Assembly: GCF_029531655.1 (NCBI RefSeq)
Contig: NZ_JANRMI010000002.1
Location: 310,001-374,000 of the forward strand
Length of the DNA: 64,000 bases
Direction: 5' to 3'
From: Bdellovibrio svalbardensis
GTDB taxonomy: Bacteria > Bdellovibrionota > Bdellovibrionia > Bdellovibrionales > Bdellovibrionaceae
The notes beneath the pieces were generated by a model. It did no database searches, was not told the origin of the DNA, and worked only from the letters and a program-made list of their open reading frames with translations. The position numbers were made by a program, and so were the translations under genes. Below, in pieces: positions 37,081 through 45,647 of this stretch (within the stretch, counting starts at the first letter, position 1; each line of letters starts with the position of its first letter).

Positions 37081-38733
37081 TTACATTTGCGATTTCAAGT
37101 AAGTGACAATGTCTACATCTGGTGGAGCGGCTACTCCAACTCCTGGCTTAGGGCCATTCAGCTCATACAAGCTAAAGTCCATGCGGACGTCATAGCGACG
37201 ATCGGTTTGATTGCGCAGCCATTGCTCTTGTTGATACCACTGTTTTTTATTGGCATCGTCAGCGCAAGCTTCCAATTCTTGCGGAAGGCGGGCACCCCAG
37301 CGTGATTCTACGCAGTGATAAGGGTCGAAGCTCATGGCGAACAATCTTTGTCTAGCGGCCTCGAGGTTCATCAAGACGCTTTTGCCATTGGATGTTGTGT
37401 ACGAGAACTGACAAGCTGTCGCGCCTTGAGCATAAGCCTGGAAAAGATCCTGCGCCAAATTGCCACCGTTGTATTTGATCGATGGATCGTGCGCACGGTA
37501 TTTTTCAACCGCTGATTTCGCCGAATTCAAAAGATCTGCGAAAGAGACCTTCAAGCGTGCATCACGTGAAGGAGTTGCATAAGATTCCCATTCTCCATCT
37601 GTGCCGTAGATATTCAGCGGCAAACGCTCTGGGTGAGGTTTCAATTGCACACCAGAAGTTCTAGCGGCATCCACGGCTGCGACACGGTCTTTCAGGCTTG
37701 AGCAGATATCTGCCACAAGATTCTTCATGTCCTCAATCGGATTCAAATGTTGAGCGCCGATGGTCAGCTTCAAACGAACAAAGTCATAGAAGCTCACGGT
37801 TTGGTTGTTCAGAATAAATTTACCTTGTTTCCAGTCACCTGAAGGATCTGGATTAGTACCAACAAACTGTTCCGTTCCGAATAAAGGAAGCTGATAGTTC
37901 GTCAATCCAACAATTTTGCCGCCTACATAAGCGCCGCTAGAGTCGGGCTTGGCATCGACCAACATCAAAGGACGGAAGTTTTTAAAGCCCGCACCTTGAT
38001 TCGGATTGCTTCGTGAGAACTTCGGAGTGAACAAGCCCGTCGTCAACGAGTTGTCAGGATGAGCGTCGACATAGTAAATACGGCCTTCGTCAGTAACCTT
38101 GTATATAAGCGCCGCATGACCATTCGGATCGTAAACCACAGTGCCGGGACGAATCGCATCGCGTGAGATTTTTACCGGATACAGATCCGTAAACATCGCA
38201 CCTTCATCGAGACCGCTCATGCGGTAAGACGCCGTTGAAACGAAATCAGCAAAAGTGTCATTTAAAATTTCTACGGCATTGGGATAGCTGTTTTTAAAGA
38301 TCAAAACCGTTTTAGTGATCAGATCAGTTCTTTTCACAACGACATTGCCATTAGGAGAATAGCGAACATCGCTGACTTTTTCGCCGGTCGGCAATGGGCG
38401 AGGGGCTAGCTCGCGCTCATAAGAAAATGGCAGGCCATTTTTCCACGCAAAGTAAGCTCTAAGGTAATAAGGGAAGTCGGCGCAGTCTGCGTAATAGCGC
38501 AGTCCCGAAGGATCTGTGCCGTAGTATATATTTGCAGGGCTTTTCAAGCAGTCGGCAACAGTGCCGCACTGGCGTTTTTCAACCGCGGTGGCAATTTGAG
38601 TGACGAACTGGCCAAAGAGGGCTTCGTGTTGCTCCGTCCAATTAGGTTGTGTGATTTTCCAGTCGGAACTGGGAGCTGCATGGGCAGCAGAGCTGAGGGA
38701 AAGCAATAAAATCAAGGCACTCCAGTTTTTCAT
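37081..38733 (-). CDS. Secreted protein, putative papain/NlpC-like cysteine hydrolase
   Basis: A 550-residue exported protein (signal peptide cleaved near SSAAHA-A, residue 20). No family recognised with certainty. Visible features are a segment YYADCADFPYYLRAYFAWKNG (Cys about residue 83, at the start of a predicted helix) and, about 120 residues later, PNGHAALIYKVTDEGRIYYVDAHPDN, where His then Asp/His sit on strands. That Cys-then-His order is how papain-like and NlpC/P60 hydrolases place their catalytic residues, so peptidoglycan or peptide cleavage is plausible. Further Cys pairs occur near the C-terminus. GAGGAA precedes the ATG. It is a single gene. Confidence 0.7.
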   Translation of the reverse strand: MKNWSALILLLSLSSAAHAAPSSDWKITQPNWTEQHEALFGQFVTQIATAVEKRQCGTVADCLKSPANIYYGTDPSGLRYYADCADFPYYLRAYFAWKNGLPFSYERELAPRPLPTGEKVSDVRYSPNGNVVVKRTDLITKTVLIFKNSYPNAVEILNDTFADFVSTASYRMSGLDEGAMFTDLYPVKISRDAIRPGTVVYDPNGHAALIYKVTDEGRIYYVDAHPDNSLTTGLFTPKFSRSNPNQGAGFKNFRPLMLVDAKPDSSGAYVGGKIVGLTNYQLPLFGTEQFVGTNPDPSGDWKQGKFILNNQTVSFYDFVRLKLTIGAQHLNPIEDMKNLVADICSSLKDRVAAVDAARTSGVQLKPHPERLPLNIYGTDGEWESYATPSRDARLKVSFADLLNSAKSAVEKYRAHDPSIKYNGGNLAQDLFQAYAQGATACQFSYTTSNGKSVLMNLEAARQRLFAMSFDPYHCVESRWGARLPQELEACADDANKKQWYQQEQWLRNQTDRRYDVRMDFSLYELNGPKPGVGVAAPPDVDIVTYLKSQM

Positions 38734-39088
38734 CGTAATTCCTCGTTTGTCTACCCTCCGATTTCGTCGGAGTTTGGGGTGAGATTTAATAAACCCAAGG
38801 AATATACGAAATATAGTTATGGAAATCCTGTGTTCTCAGGGACTCGGAAAATAATTTATGGCTGTCTAAAAGATAGTCAAAGACTATCTCCTGAAGTCCT
38901 CTGTATTCGCTCTACATATAAAAAAATGGGTGGGCTTCCTGTTGTGATTTCAGAGTCGAAAAATAGATAACGAATAGTTTCACCGATATTACCAACGAGG
39001 CGCGGGTAAAAGAGCGAAAAGTACACTGAAGTTCGGTATGAAAAGATCAGTATCTGCGAGATAATTGTAGAAACGAATCGAGCCGAGA
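38734..39088. other. Intergenic region with two small hairpins
   Basis: 355 bp between divergent genes. Hairpins: CTCCGA/TCGGAG near 38756-38772 and AGATAGTC-AAA-GACTATCT at 38871-38889. Divergent promoters are expected here. A 63-codon open frame (38779-38970) has no Shine-Dalgarno site and no recognisable composition, so it is not called. Confidence 0.5.
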
Positions 39089-40237
39089 ATGTCATACCGA
39101 GGGAAAGCTTTCTTAAAAAAGGACCATTTGTTTCATGGTGGCCTGGGCTATGCTGGTTTTTCCATGATTGAAGTTCTGGGAGCCATGGCCGCCGCCGCCG
39201 TGGTGGTCATGGGAACCATGAAGATGGCTGGTGCTATTTCTCAATCTGGAGTCGGTGCTGCCATCAGCCAACAACGCACTAATTTGGATCAGGAACTTAC
39301 AACAATCTTTGACAATCCCGACAACTGCACTCGTGCGTTGCTGGGCACAGTTTCAACGGAAAATACGAAGGTGAATTTAAATTCTTTAGGTTCGATGAAT
39401 AGCACCAAGGCTGTCGACCTTGCCTCAACGAAGACCAGTGATCAGGTCGCAATTCTGGATCGCGTTTCTTTGAAGAGTATCACTTTAACCAATATTTCAG
39501 GGGATTTGGGATCAGGAACTTATAGAGCTATTTTGTCCATTATAGGCAACTTGAAAGACAGTATTAAAGGCAGTGGTTTGGAACAAGCTGGTACTGGTAG
39601 TTTTAATATCAATGTTCCTGTTTACTACACTGCTTCTGGGGGCGTGATTTCGAGTTGTCTCTCTACCAAGTCACCTTATTCAAACTGCCTGGCGTTGAAG
39701 GGCTTTTGGAATGGCGTTTCTTGTGATTTTTGTTCTAGCCTCGGCGGTTCAAGACTAGCAGATGGAACCTGTTCTATCTTTGAAAAGCCATTGTTGCCAG
39801 TTGTGCCTCCTCCGGCACCTCTGGTCGTGGACGATGGTTCGGCAACGATGTCCGTCACGACTCGTAGTTTGTACAATGGATATACTTTTCAGAACTTGGG
39901 CGTGCATAAATGGTGCGCGCTTACAAGCTACTCCTATGACGGGGATGGCATTGGTGAATGCACCATCACTGGGTCAGTGAATGGTGGATGGAATATTCGC
40001 ATAGGCGACGAGGGCACGAAATATCCTCAGCTGTGCTATATAACTTGTTCCGATGGAGGCAGTACCGCGATCACCGGGGCGACTAATAACGGGGCTATGT
40101 GCAGTTACTCTGGCAAATCAGGGATCATGATTGGGGGGTGTTGTTCGACGGGAACCCAGTTTAAAATTATATTTAAGGGTGGTGGACGAGGATCTGGGGG
40201 GCGGGTAGGTGTTGCAAATGATATCGGCTGCCATTAA
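39089..40237 (+). CDS. Type IV pilin-like protein 1 with Cys motif and extra C-terminal domain
   Basis: A 382-residue protein with a class III signal: a 23-residue leader ending in Gly, then FSMIEVLGAMAAAAVVVMGTMKMAG, with Glu at +5 and a hydrophobic helix as in prepilins and type II secretion pseudopilins. After a globular pilin region comes the Cys motif CDFCSSLGG...GTC (about residues 213-230), shared with the two following genes. It then has about 140 extra residues with several more Cys (WCALTSY, GECTIT, CYITC, CCSTG), probably disulfide-rich and exposed. Its stop overlaps the next gene. It likely forms a tip or minor pilin of an envelope filament. Confidence 0.78.
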   Translation: MSYRGKAFLKKDHLFHGGLGYAGFSMIEVLGAMAAAAVVVMGTMKMAGAISQSGVGAAISQQRTNLDQELTTIFDNPDNCTRALLGTVSTENTKVNLNSLGSMNSTKAVDLASTKTSDQVAILDRVSLKSITLTNISGDLGSGTYRAILSIIGNLKDSIKGSGLEQAGTGSFNINVPVYYTASGGVISSCLSTKSPYSNCLALKGFWNGVSCDFCSSLGGSRLADGTCSIFEKPLLPVVPPPAPLVVDDGSATMSVTTRSLYNGYTFQNLGVHKWCALTSYSYDGDGIGECTITGSVNGGWNIRIGDEGTKYPQLCYITCSDGGSTAITGATNNGAMCSYSGKSGIMIGGCCSTGTQFKIIFKGGGRGSGGRVGVANDIGCH

Positions 40238-40826
40238 AGAATCCAATAAAGGATCTGCTCTGATAATGACCATTTTGGTAATTTCCGCAGTGTCAATAGT
40301 TGCGACTCTTGCAATTTTGTCGAGGTCTCAAAATATGGTGAAAGTCGGTGGAATTTATCGCGATCACGTCATGAACGCTCAAATCAAGCATGAGCTTTCA
40401 GTTATTTTTGCCAATCCTTCTTTGTGTAAAAATGCTGTGACACTAAGTGGAACCTCGTTCAAGGTCAGTGGCGGTTTTCAATCGACCACCAATGCGGGCG
40501 TCGCTGTTTTAAGCGCGGATAAAGGATTCGCTATCAATCAAATGAGTTTAGAGAATCGTATTGATCTGGGCGGAGGATTGAAGCAGGCTGAGTTTGCGAT
40601 TTATACCAAAAACATCAAGGATGCAGTTGGCGCAACCGCTCAAAGAGCCAGTTTTAGTGCCATTTATGCGGAAGATGGATCAGGAAATCTTACGGACTGT
40701 CGAATTGTAGTTTCCGCTCAGAAGGCTTGCGAGGATTTGGGGCTGACGTATTCAGGAGGCCGATGTTTGATCTGTGAAAAACTTGGAGGCACTTGGGATG
40801 GCGCGATCTGCAAGTTGTCGTTGTGA
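40218..40826 (+). CDS. Pilin-like protein 2 (PilX/GspK-type N-terminus)
   Basis: About 203 residues. The N-terminus ESNKGSALIMTILVISAVSIVATLAIL has a Gly cleavage site and hydrophobic helix but lacks the +5 Glu, as in PilX or GspK-type minor pilins that sit at filament tips. The C-terminus ends in the motif CLICEKLGGTWDGAIC, matching its neighbours. The start at ATG 40218 is preferred (AGGTG about 7 nt upstream); GTG 40209 is an alternative. It overlaps both neighbours, so the three genes are translationally coupled. Confidence 0.75.
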   Translation: MISAAIKESNKGSALIMTILVISAVSIVATLAILSRSQNMVKVGGIYRDHVMNAQIKHELSVIFANPSLCKNAVTLSGTSFKVSGGFQSTTNAGVAVLSADKGFAINQMSLENRIDLGGGLKQAEFAIYTKNIKDAVGATAQRASFSAIYAEDGSGNLTDCRIVVSAQKACEDLGLTYSGGRCLICEKLGGTWDGAICKLSL

Positions 40827-41410
40827 TGAACATTCAAGTAAACAACAAAGGTCTTTCAATGGTTGAGATGTTGGCGGCAACTGCCACTGCCGCGATCGTT
40901 CTGTTCGCAATTTTTTCTGTTCATACTTATATGATGAAATCCCAAATGAGTTCGATGAATTCAATGGACGGCGTTGATCTGAGGTTTGAAGTGGCTGCGA
41001 TTATGGCGGAGGAAGATAAATGCTCGGCGATACTTGAAGGGAAACATTCCGTAGCTGGAGAGTTGATCGCGATTTCTCCGACCTTAGGGGCAGATAAAGA
41101 TTGGGCGGGCGGTCGAATGCATATTTCCAGTATTCAGTTACAAAGTATTAAAAATCTTGGATCAGCGGGAAAAGTAAATGCCAAGCTTATGATTGCGGGA
41201 ACTCGTTTGGGAAGTAATCGGAAAGTTGACTTTATCGAGTATATTCCAATCTATTACTCCGTAAATGCCAGCAATGTTATTACAACTTGCCACGATGATT
41301 TCCAGGTCTGTTCATATATGGGCGGAATTTGGAATGCAAATCACTGTGATTTCTGCACAAACCTGGGTGGAAAGCTTCGCCCAGATGGAACATGCGGCGC
41401 CGGAATTTAG
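40826..41410 (+). CDS. Pilin-like protein 3
   Basis: About 194 residues from ATG 40826, which overlaps the preceding stop (TGATG). An in-frame ATG at 40793 is less likely because it would make the leader too long. Leader NNKG followed by LSMVEMLAATATAAIVLFAIF, with Glu at +5, is a classic prepilin signal. The C-terminus carries CDFCTNLGG...GTC, the same motif as in pilin-like proteins 1 and 2. It probably assembles with them in the inner membrane through the type IV pilus or type II secretion machinery encoded elsewhere. Confidence 0.78.
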   Translation: MNIQVNNKGLSMVEMLAATATAAIVLFAIFSVHTYMMKSQMSSMNSMDGVDLRFEVAAIMAEEDKCSAILEGKHSVAGELIAISPTLGADKDWAGGRMHISSIQLQSIKNLGSAGKVNAKLMIAGTRLGSNRKVDFIEYIPIYYSVNASNVITTCHDDFQVCSYMGGIWNANHCDFCTNLGGKLRPDGTCGAGI

Positions 41411-41431
41411 TGCCATGACTTTCAAAAATGT

Positions 41432-42067
41432 TTAAAAAGTCTTGCGAATCTTCTGCGCGAATTTCCAGAACTTATTGTCGCTGGTGAACTTGCTATTTAG
41501 AAAAGCTTCGGCCTGCTTTGGCGATATCCTTGCGGCTTCATTCCATAGATCTTCATAGATGTTTTTAGTCGCACCGACGGCCAAAGACGGAAAACTGGAA
41601 TCTTCCACTTCCCCCCAAGCGACCACCAACAAACGCTGCCACAAAGCTTTCATCGCACGGTTGTAGGCAGCTTCCATAAATTTTCCCTGAAGTTCCGCGG
41701 CCTCTTTGATTTGCTTCGTGGAAAGGGGAGAATCCATTTCGAGAGCCTCTAAAATCGTAGTGCTTTCATTCGATAACGGGGAATCACTGCGCAGATAGGC
41801 GATCATATTAACAAAGACTTCCTTAGAGAAAAAAGTCGCGCGATTCTGATACCACTTCGTGTAGACGACCAGATTTGAGCGAGACAGTTCTTCTTTCAAA
41901 AGCCAAAGATCCGACACCTTGTGATCGCCACCCGCATCCCACTCCCAGCGCATTGGCGTACGCGGGAAGAGGTTGTACCATAGCGACGCCGGATCTTTTT
42001 GGTTTTGAATGGGGTAAACCAGTAGAATTCCATGTTTTTCAATCGCAGCCAGGGCTTTTTTTCTCAT
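41432..42067 (-). CDS. AlkZ-related protein (winged-helix, putative)
   Basis: A 211-residue cytoplasmic protein. The layout resembles AlkZ-related winged-helix proteins: RWEWDAGGDHKVSDLWLLKEELSRSNLVVYTKWYQNRATFFSKEVF followed by a helical LSTKQIKEAAELQG (HTH-like) and a strand-rich LLVVAWGEVED. Full AlkZ proteins are DNA glycosylases that unhook crosslinks; this short relative lacks obvious catalytic signatures, so activity is uncertain. No Shine-Dalgarno site is visible. It is convergent with the pilin genes and the family assignment is tentative. Confidence 0.55.
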   Translation of the reverse strand: MRKKALAAIEKHGILLVYPIQNQKDPASLWYNLFPRTPMRWEWDAGGDHKVSDLWLLKEELSRSNLVVYTKWYQNRATFFSKEVFVNMIAYLRSDSPLSNESTTILEALEMDSPLSTKQIKEAAELQGKFMEAAYNRAMKALWQRLLVVAWGEVEDSSFPSLAVGATKNIYEDLWNEAARISPKQAEAFLNSKFTSDNKFWKFAQKIRKTF

Positions 42068-42285
42068 GGATCAAAGTTAAGCAATTCGGAGGGGTTTGAA
42101 TAGAGTTTTCGATGTTTTCAATGCTTGGTCTGCCGAGACCAACCAGAATTCGGCAAAAGACAAAATCTTTTGGATACATATTTTCAAAAAGAGCCCACAT
42201 CCGATCTTTAGGTTGGCAAGCCACGGGCTAAGACGTAGAAGCTACATAGCAAAATAATTAGCAAAATTTCTAAAGAGGTCCCTGA

Positions 42286-43131
42286 ATGAGTTTTCGTATC
42301 GCAACTGCACAATATCCTATCCAAAAACACACAGATCTTGCCGGTTGGAAAGACTATGTGGAATCTTGGGTGCAAGAGGCGACCAGTAATCACGCAAAAC
42401 TGTTAGTCTTCCCTGAATTCGGTTCCATGGAATTATTCTCCGTGATGCCTGAAAAAGTGCAAAAGAGTCTTTCTGCACAAATCAAAGAGATGACGAAGTT
42501 GCATGATGAATTCGTGGAGACCTATCAGGTTTTGGCACAGAAATACGAATGCTTTTTGCTCGCCCCCTCAATCGTGGTGTTGAATGAAGAAAAAGAAACC
42601 GTCAATCGCGCCTATTTCTTCGGTCCTTCGGGCGGAGTGTCCTTTCAGGAAAAAAACCATACCTCACGCTTGGAAAATGAAAAATGGGGAGTGGTCACAG
42701 GGGATGCATCACTGCAGGTTTTCGAAACTGGCCTGGGCGATATCGGCGTGAGTATGTCTGATGATGTGCAATTTCCCACGTCCGCGAATAAGTTGGCTAA
42801 AGAAGGCATCAAAATTTTGTTGGCTCCAAGTTACACAAAAGATTTGCAAGGTGCACACCGAGTTCATATCGGAGCCAGAGCCCGTGCTTTGGAAAATCAG
42901 TTTTATGTGATCGTGAGTCAAACTGTCGGAGAAGCTCTCTGGTCTTTGGCTGTAGACAGAAACAATGGTTTCGCCGCGGTCTATGGTCCTGCAGACCAGG
43001 GTTTCCCCGAAGATGGTATCGTTGCCAAAGGCGAGGTTAACGAACCGGGCTGGTTGTATGCCGAGCTTGATCTGGATAAGGTCGATCACGTTCGCTCTAA
43101 AGGTGACACCCTCAACTTTAAGCAGTCCTAA
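42286..43131 (+). CDS. Carbon-nitrogen hydrolase (nitrilase) family protein lacking the catalytic Cys
   Basis: A 281-residue nitrilase-superfamily fold protein: E44 (LVFPEF) and K123 (FQEKNH) of the Glu-Lys-Cys triad are present. The position of the nucleophile, normally in a G-V-x-I-C-Y-D-x-x-F-P context, reads GVSMSDDVQFP with Ser158 (TCT codon at 42757-42759). The only Cys in the protein is in KYECFLL, far from the site. It may therefore be a pseudoenzyme, or use Ser. Family enzymes hydrolyse amides or nitriles in the cytosol. AGAGG lies before the ATG. It is a single gene between a divergent AlkZ-related gene and alanine dehydrogenase. Confidence 0.85.
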   Translation: MSFRIATAQYPIQKHTDLAGWKDYVESWVQEATSNHAKLLVFPEFGSMELFSVMPEKVQKSLSAQIKEMTKLHDEFVETYQVLAQKYECFLLAPSIVVLNEEKETVNRAYFFGPSGGVSFQEKNHTSRLENEKWGVVTGDASLQVFETGLGDIGVSMSDDVQFPTSANKLAKEGIKILLAPSYTKDLQGAHRVHIGARARALENQFYVIVSQTVGEALWSLAVDRNNGFAAVYGPADQGFPEDGIVAKGEVNEPGWLYAELDLDKVDHVRSKGDTLNFKQS

Positions 43132-43316
43132 GCTCAGTCATCTGACGCGGCTAGGCTGTTTTCAGCAGGCCGCAATACGAAGGGTGTTGTCAGTTGGTTT
43201 TTATTGCCGAGGCGGCATTTATTCTGGCATATTTCCAAAGTTACTAAAGATAAATAACGCGCTTGGACTTTGGTTTTCAAAGGCTGATGGAACAGGCGCC
43301 TTCTAGGAGTAAAGAC

Positions 43317-44423
43317 ATGATTATCGGTGTTCCAAAAGAAATCAAAATTTCTGAAAACCGCGTAGGTATGACTGAAGCGGGTGTTGTTCAGTACGTAAAA
43401 GAAGGTCACACAGTTATCGTTGAAAAAGATGCTGGTGTCGGTTCTGGTATCACGAACGAACAATACGAAAAAGCTGGCGCAAAAATCATCGACAGCAAAA
43501 AAGAAGTTTATGCGAAAGCAGACATGATTCAGAAAGTGAAAGAACCACTTCCTGAAGAGTATGATTTGATGAAAGAAAACCAAATCATCTACACTTACCT
43601 TCACTTGGCTGCTGAGCCAAAACTAACTAAAGTTCTTTGCGAACGTAAAGTTAAAGCAATCGCTTATGAAACGATCCAATTGGATAACGGTTCATTGCCT
43701 TTGTTGACTCCTATGTCTGAAGTTGCGGGCCGTATGGCGACGCAAATCGGTGCTTTCTACCTCCAAAAAGATCACGGTGGTAAAGGCATCCTTCTTGGTG
43801 GCGTTACTGGTGTTAAGCCAGGTAAAGTAACAATCATCGGTGGTGGTGTTGTTGGTACGAACGCTGCGAAAATGGCAGTAGGTCTTGGTGCTTCAGTAAC
43901 TATTCTTGACGTAAACACAGCTCGTCTTGAATACCTTGATGACGTTTTCCAAGGTCGTTGCATGACTTTGTTCTCGAATCCAAAAAATATCGAAGAATCA
44001 GTTCGTGAGTCAGACCTTGTTATCGGTGGCGTATTGATCACTGGTCACAAAGCTCCAACTCTTGTTTCTAAAGAGATGATCTCTTCAATGGCTAAAGGTT
44101 CTGTGGTTGTTGACGTTGCGGTTGACCAAGGTGGTTGTATCGAAACTTGCCGTCCAACTTCACACACAAACCCAACATACGAAGTTGATGGCGTAATCCA
44201 TTACTGCGTACCAAACATGCCAGGCGTTGCACCAAGAACTTCTACTTACGCTCTTACTAACGTAACGACTAAGTACGGTTTGATGCTTGCTGGAATGGGC
44301 GTAGAAGATGCGGTTGCTAAAAACGCGCACCTTCGCAAAGGTCTGAACGTTTACGGCGGCAACGTTGTTTACGAGCCAGTAGCAAAAGATCTTCACATGC
44401 CATACGTAGCTTACAAAGGCTAA
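43317..44423 (+). CDS. ald: Alanine dehydrogenase
   Basis: NAD-dependent oxidative deamination of L-alanine to pyruvate and ammonia (reversible). 368 residues from ATG 43317, which starts [10 protein letters not shown], the family N-terminus; TAGGAG lies 8 nt upstream, and a longer TTG start at 43263 is rejected. Substrate-binding [11 protein letters not shown] and the Rossmann loop [16 protein letters not shown] are visible, as are HLAAEP and [13 protein letters not shown]. Codon use favours frequent, evenly spaced codons, suggesting good expression. It provides pyruvate from amino acids, fitting a protein-consuming predator. A strong terminator follows. Confidence 0.96.
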   Translation: MIIGVPKEIKISENRVGMTEAGVVQYVKEGHTVIVEKDAGVGSGITNEQYEKAGAKIIDSKKEVYAKADMIQKVKEPLPEEYDLMKENQIIYTYLHLAAEPKLTKVLCERKVKAIAYETIQLDNGSLPLLTPMSEVAGRMATQIGAFYLQKDHGGKGILLGGVTGVKPGKVTIIGGGVVGTNAAKMAVGLGASVTILDVNTARLEYLDDVFQGRCMTLFSNPKNIEESVRESDLVIGGVLITGHKAPTLVSKEMISSMAKGSVVVDVAVDQGGCIETCRPTSHTNPTYEVDGVIHYCVPNMPGVAPRTSTYALTNVTTKYGLMLAGMGVEDAVAKNAHLRKGLNVYGGNVVYEPVAKDLHMPYVAYKG

Positions 44424-44447
44424 TACGTTACGCAAAAAATGAGTTTC

Positions 44448-44477
44448 AAAAAAGGGAGTCGCAAGACTCCCTTTTTT
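44448..44477 (+). terminator. Intrinsic terminator of ald
   Basis: A 13-bp stem AAAAAAGGGAGTC / GACTCCCTTTTTT with loop GCAA, 25 bp after the ald stop. Confidence 0.95.
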
Positions 44478-44499
44478 ATTTGTGGATCGTAAATGCGGG

Positions 44500-44643
44500 G
44501 ATTTGGTGAGACGGTTGAGCTTGCTGCTGACTTCAGTCGGCACAGCGTCCTGCTTCGTCGCCGCCGGGCTGCGCCCGGTTCGCGCATCGTGCGCCGGCGA
44601 AGGCCTCTTTTCGCAGCAGCAAAGCTCAACCGCCTCACCAAAT
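44500..44643. repeat. Large imperfect inverted repeat, structured element copy 2
   Basis: The left arm 44500-44529 (ATTTGGTGAG through CTGCTG) pairs with the right arm 44614-44643 over about 30 bp with one mismatch and one bulge. The 84-nt loop is G+C-rich. On the reverse strand it contains a hairpin around GGGCGCAGCCCGG followed by GCAGGACGCTGTGCC, closely matching the core of the element at 19075-19190. It lies 3' of the ald terminator in a 468-bp gene-free stretch. Confidence 0.65.
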
Positions 44644-44664
44644 TTCGTTTCACAACCAATAAAT

Positions 44665-44713
44665 AAAAAAAGGTGCCTGCCATCTTTTGGGGTCTATGGC
44701 GCATCAAAAGATG
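44665..44713. repeat. Degenerate GGTGCC-type palindrome remnant
   Basis: AAAGGTGCCTGCCATCTTTTG has a matching right arm only for its inner part: CATCTTTTG (44681-44689) pairs with CAAAAGATG (44705-44713). Beyond that the right side has decayed. It resembles a longer hairpin unit that has lost one arm. Confidence 0.45.
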
Positions 44714-44891
44714 AAGCGTGAATCATCAGTTGTCTGTGTTTGTAGATTTCTGATGGGTGTTAATTACCCAAAAAACTAACCCTCACCTTAACTTGGTGGA
44801 CCTAAAAACGGGGTAAGGGGCACTTTGTACTTCGGCGCCGGTGTCGCGCTGCTTCTGCAGTATGTTTTTTTTGCGGCACTTTGGTGACATG
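44714..44891. other. Intergenic remainder downstream of the structured elements
   Basis: 178 bp before the comEC-like gene pair stop, with no supported gene. It contains a G+C-rich stretch CTTCGGCGCCGGTGTCGCGC (44839-44858). A related string occurs near 2,430-2,446, and may be another decayed repeat. Confidence 0.35.
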
Positions 44892-45647
44892 TCAAAGTTC
44901 AAACCACAAATTTCCCCAGTCTTCTGTTCGCAGCAGAGCAATGTGATGTTGCTTTAGTAAGCTCTCTGTTTCTGCGTGGGGGTGGTGGTAGCGTGCCCAG
45001 CGGGCGGAGGCGACCGCCATTTGGAGATGGGGGAGGTTGTCTAAGAGCTCTGTCGATGTGCTGGTGCGGCTGCCGTGGTGGCCTAGAACTAAAACCCTGG
45101 CCTTTCCAATCCAGGAGTTCGTCCTCCATATTTTTTCCTGTGTGCGCGGGGAATCGCCGGGCATTAAAAACTGCTGATATTCGACAACATGACTGGCGGA
45201 GTTGGTGTCCTTCAAGGATTTGATGTTTGAAGGTGACCATTGTTGAATAACGTTTTCAGTATTCGCACATCCAGAGAAGCGCTCAAGCATTTTCATTTTG
45301 CGTTTGCTGCTTTTTCCTGAAGGAGGCAGAGCCAGGCACGACGACCAGCTCGGCCACTTAGCCAAGCCGCCAATGTGGTCCCAGTCCCAGTGACTTAAGA
45401 AAATTTTATTTTCTCGGGCTTTGCATAAAGCCTTTAGCTTTTTCCACGGAAAGAACTCTCCACCGACATCGAAATGCAGGCATTCTTTCTCGCGCACCGC
45501 TGTCACCCATTGTCCCTGACCAACATTCCAGATCACCATATAGTTAGAAAGTGAATCCCGTCGCAATGGACTCGCACTTAAGCTGATTAAAAGAACGACG
45601 CCAATGAACAGTCTTTGGCTGAGTAGCAATTCCAAAGTCTTTTTCAT
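44892..45647 (-). CDS. ComEC-type metallo-beta-lactamase domain as a separate gene
   Basis: About 252 residues. A metallo-beta-lactamase fold with HWDWDH in FLSHWDWDHIGG (H-x-D-x-D-H type) and a downstream VLGHHGSRTSTS, as in the C-terminal domain of ComEC/Rec2, proposed to degrade one DNA strand during uptake. The N-terminus has a hydrophobic stretch (RLFIGVVLLISLSA) for membrane attachment. The start at ATG 45647 overlaps the TGA of the upstream comEC channel gene (ATGA) and has GGGAAGGG before it. The two genes together make up a ComEC split in two. Confidence 0.75.
   Translation of the reverse strand: MKKTLELLLSQRLFIGVVLLISLSASPLRRDSLSNYMVIWNVGQGQWVTAVREKECLHFDVGGEFFPWKKLKALCKARENKIFLSHWDWDHIGGLAKWPSWSSCLALPPSGKSSKRKMKMLERFSGCANTENVIQQWSPSNIKSLKDTNSASHVVEYQQFLMPGDSPRTQEKIWRTNSWIGKARVLVLGHHGSRTSTSTELLDNLPHLQMAVASARWARYHHPHAETESLLKQHHIALLRTEDWGNLWFEL

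Noticed and set aside
38779-38970. 63-codon frame in the gap before the pilin genes
   Set aside because: No ribosome-binding site, no recognisable residues and a hairpin within it; treated as intergenic.
43263-43316. Longer TTG start for alanine dehydrogenase
   Set aside because: The family N-terminus and the TAGGAG site both point to ATG 43317.
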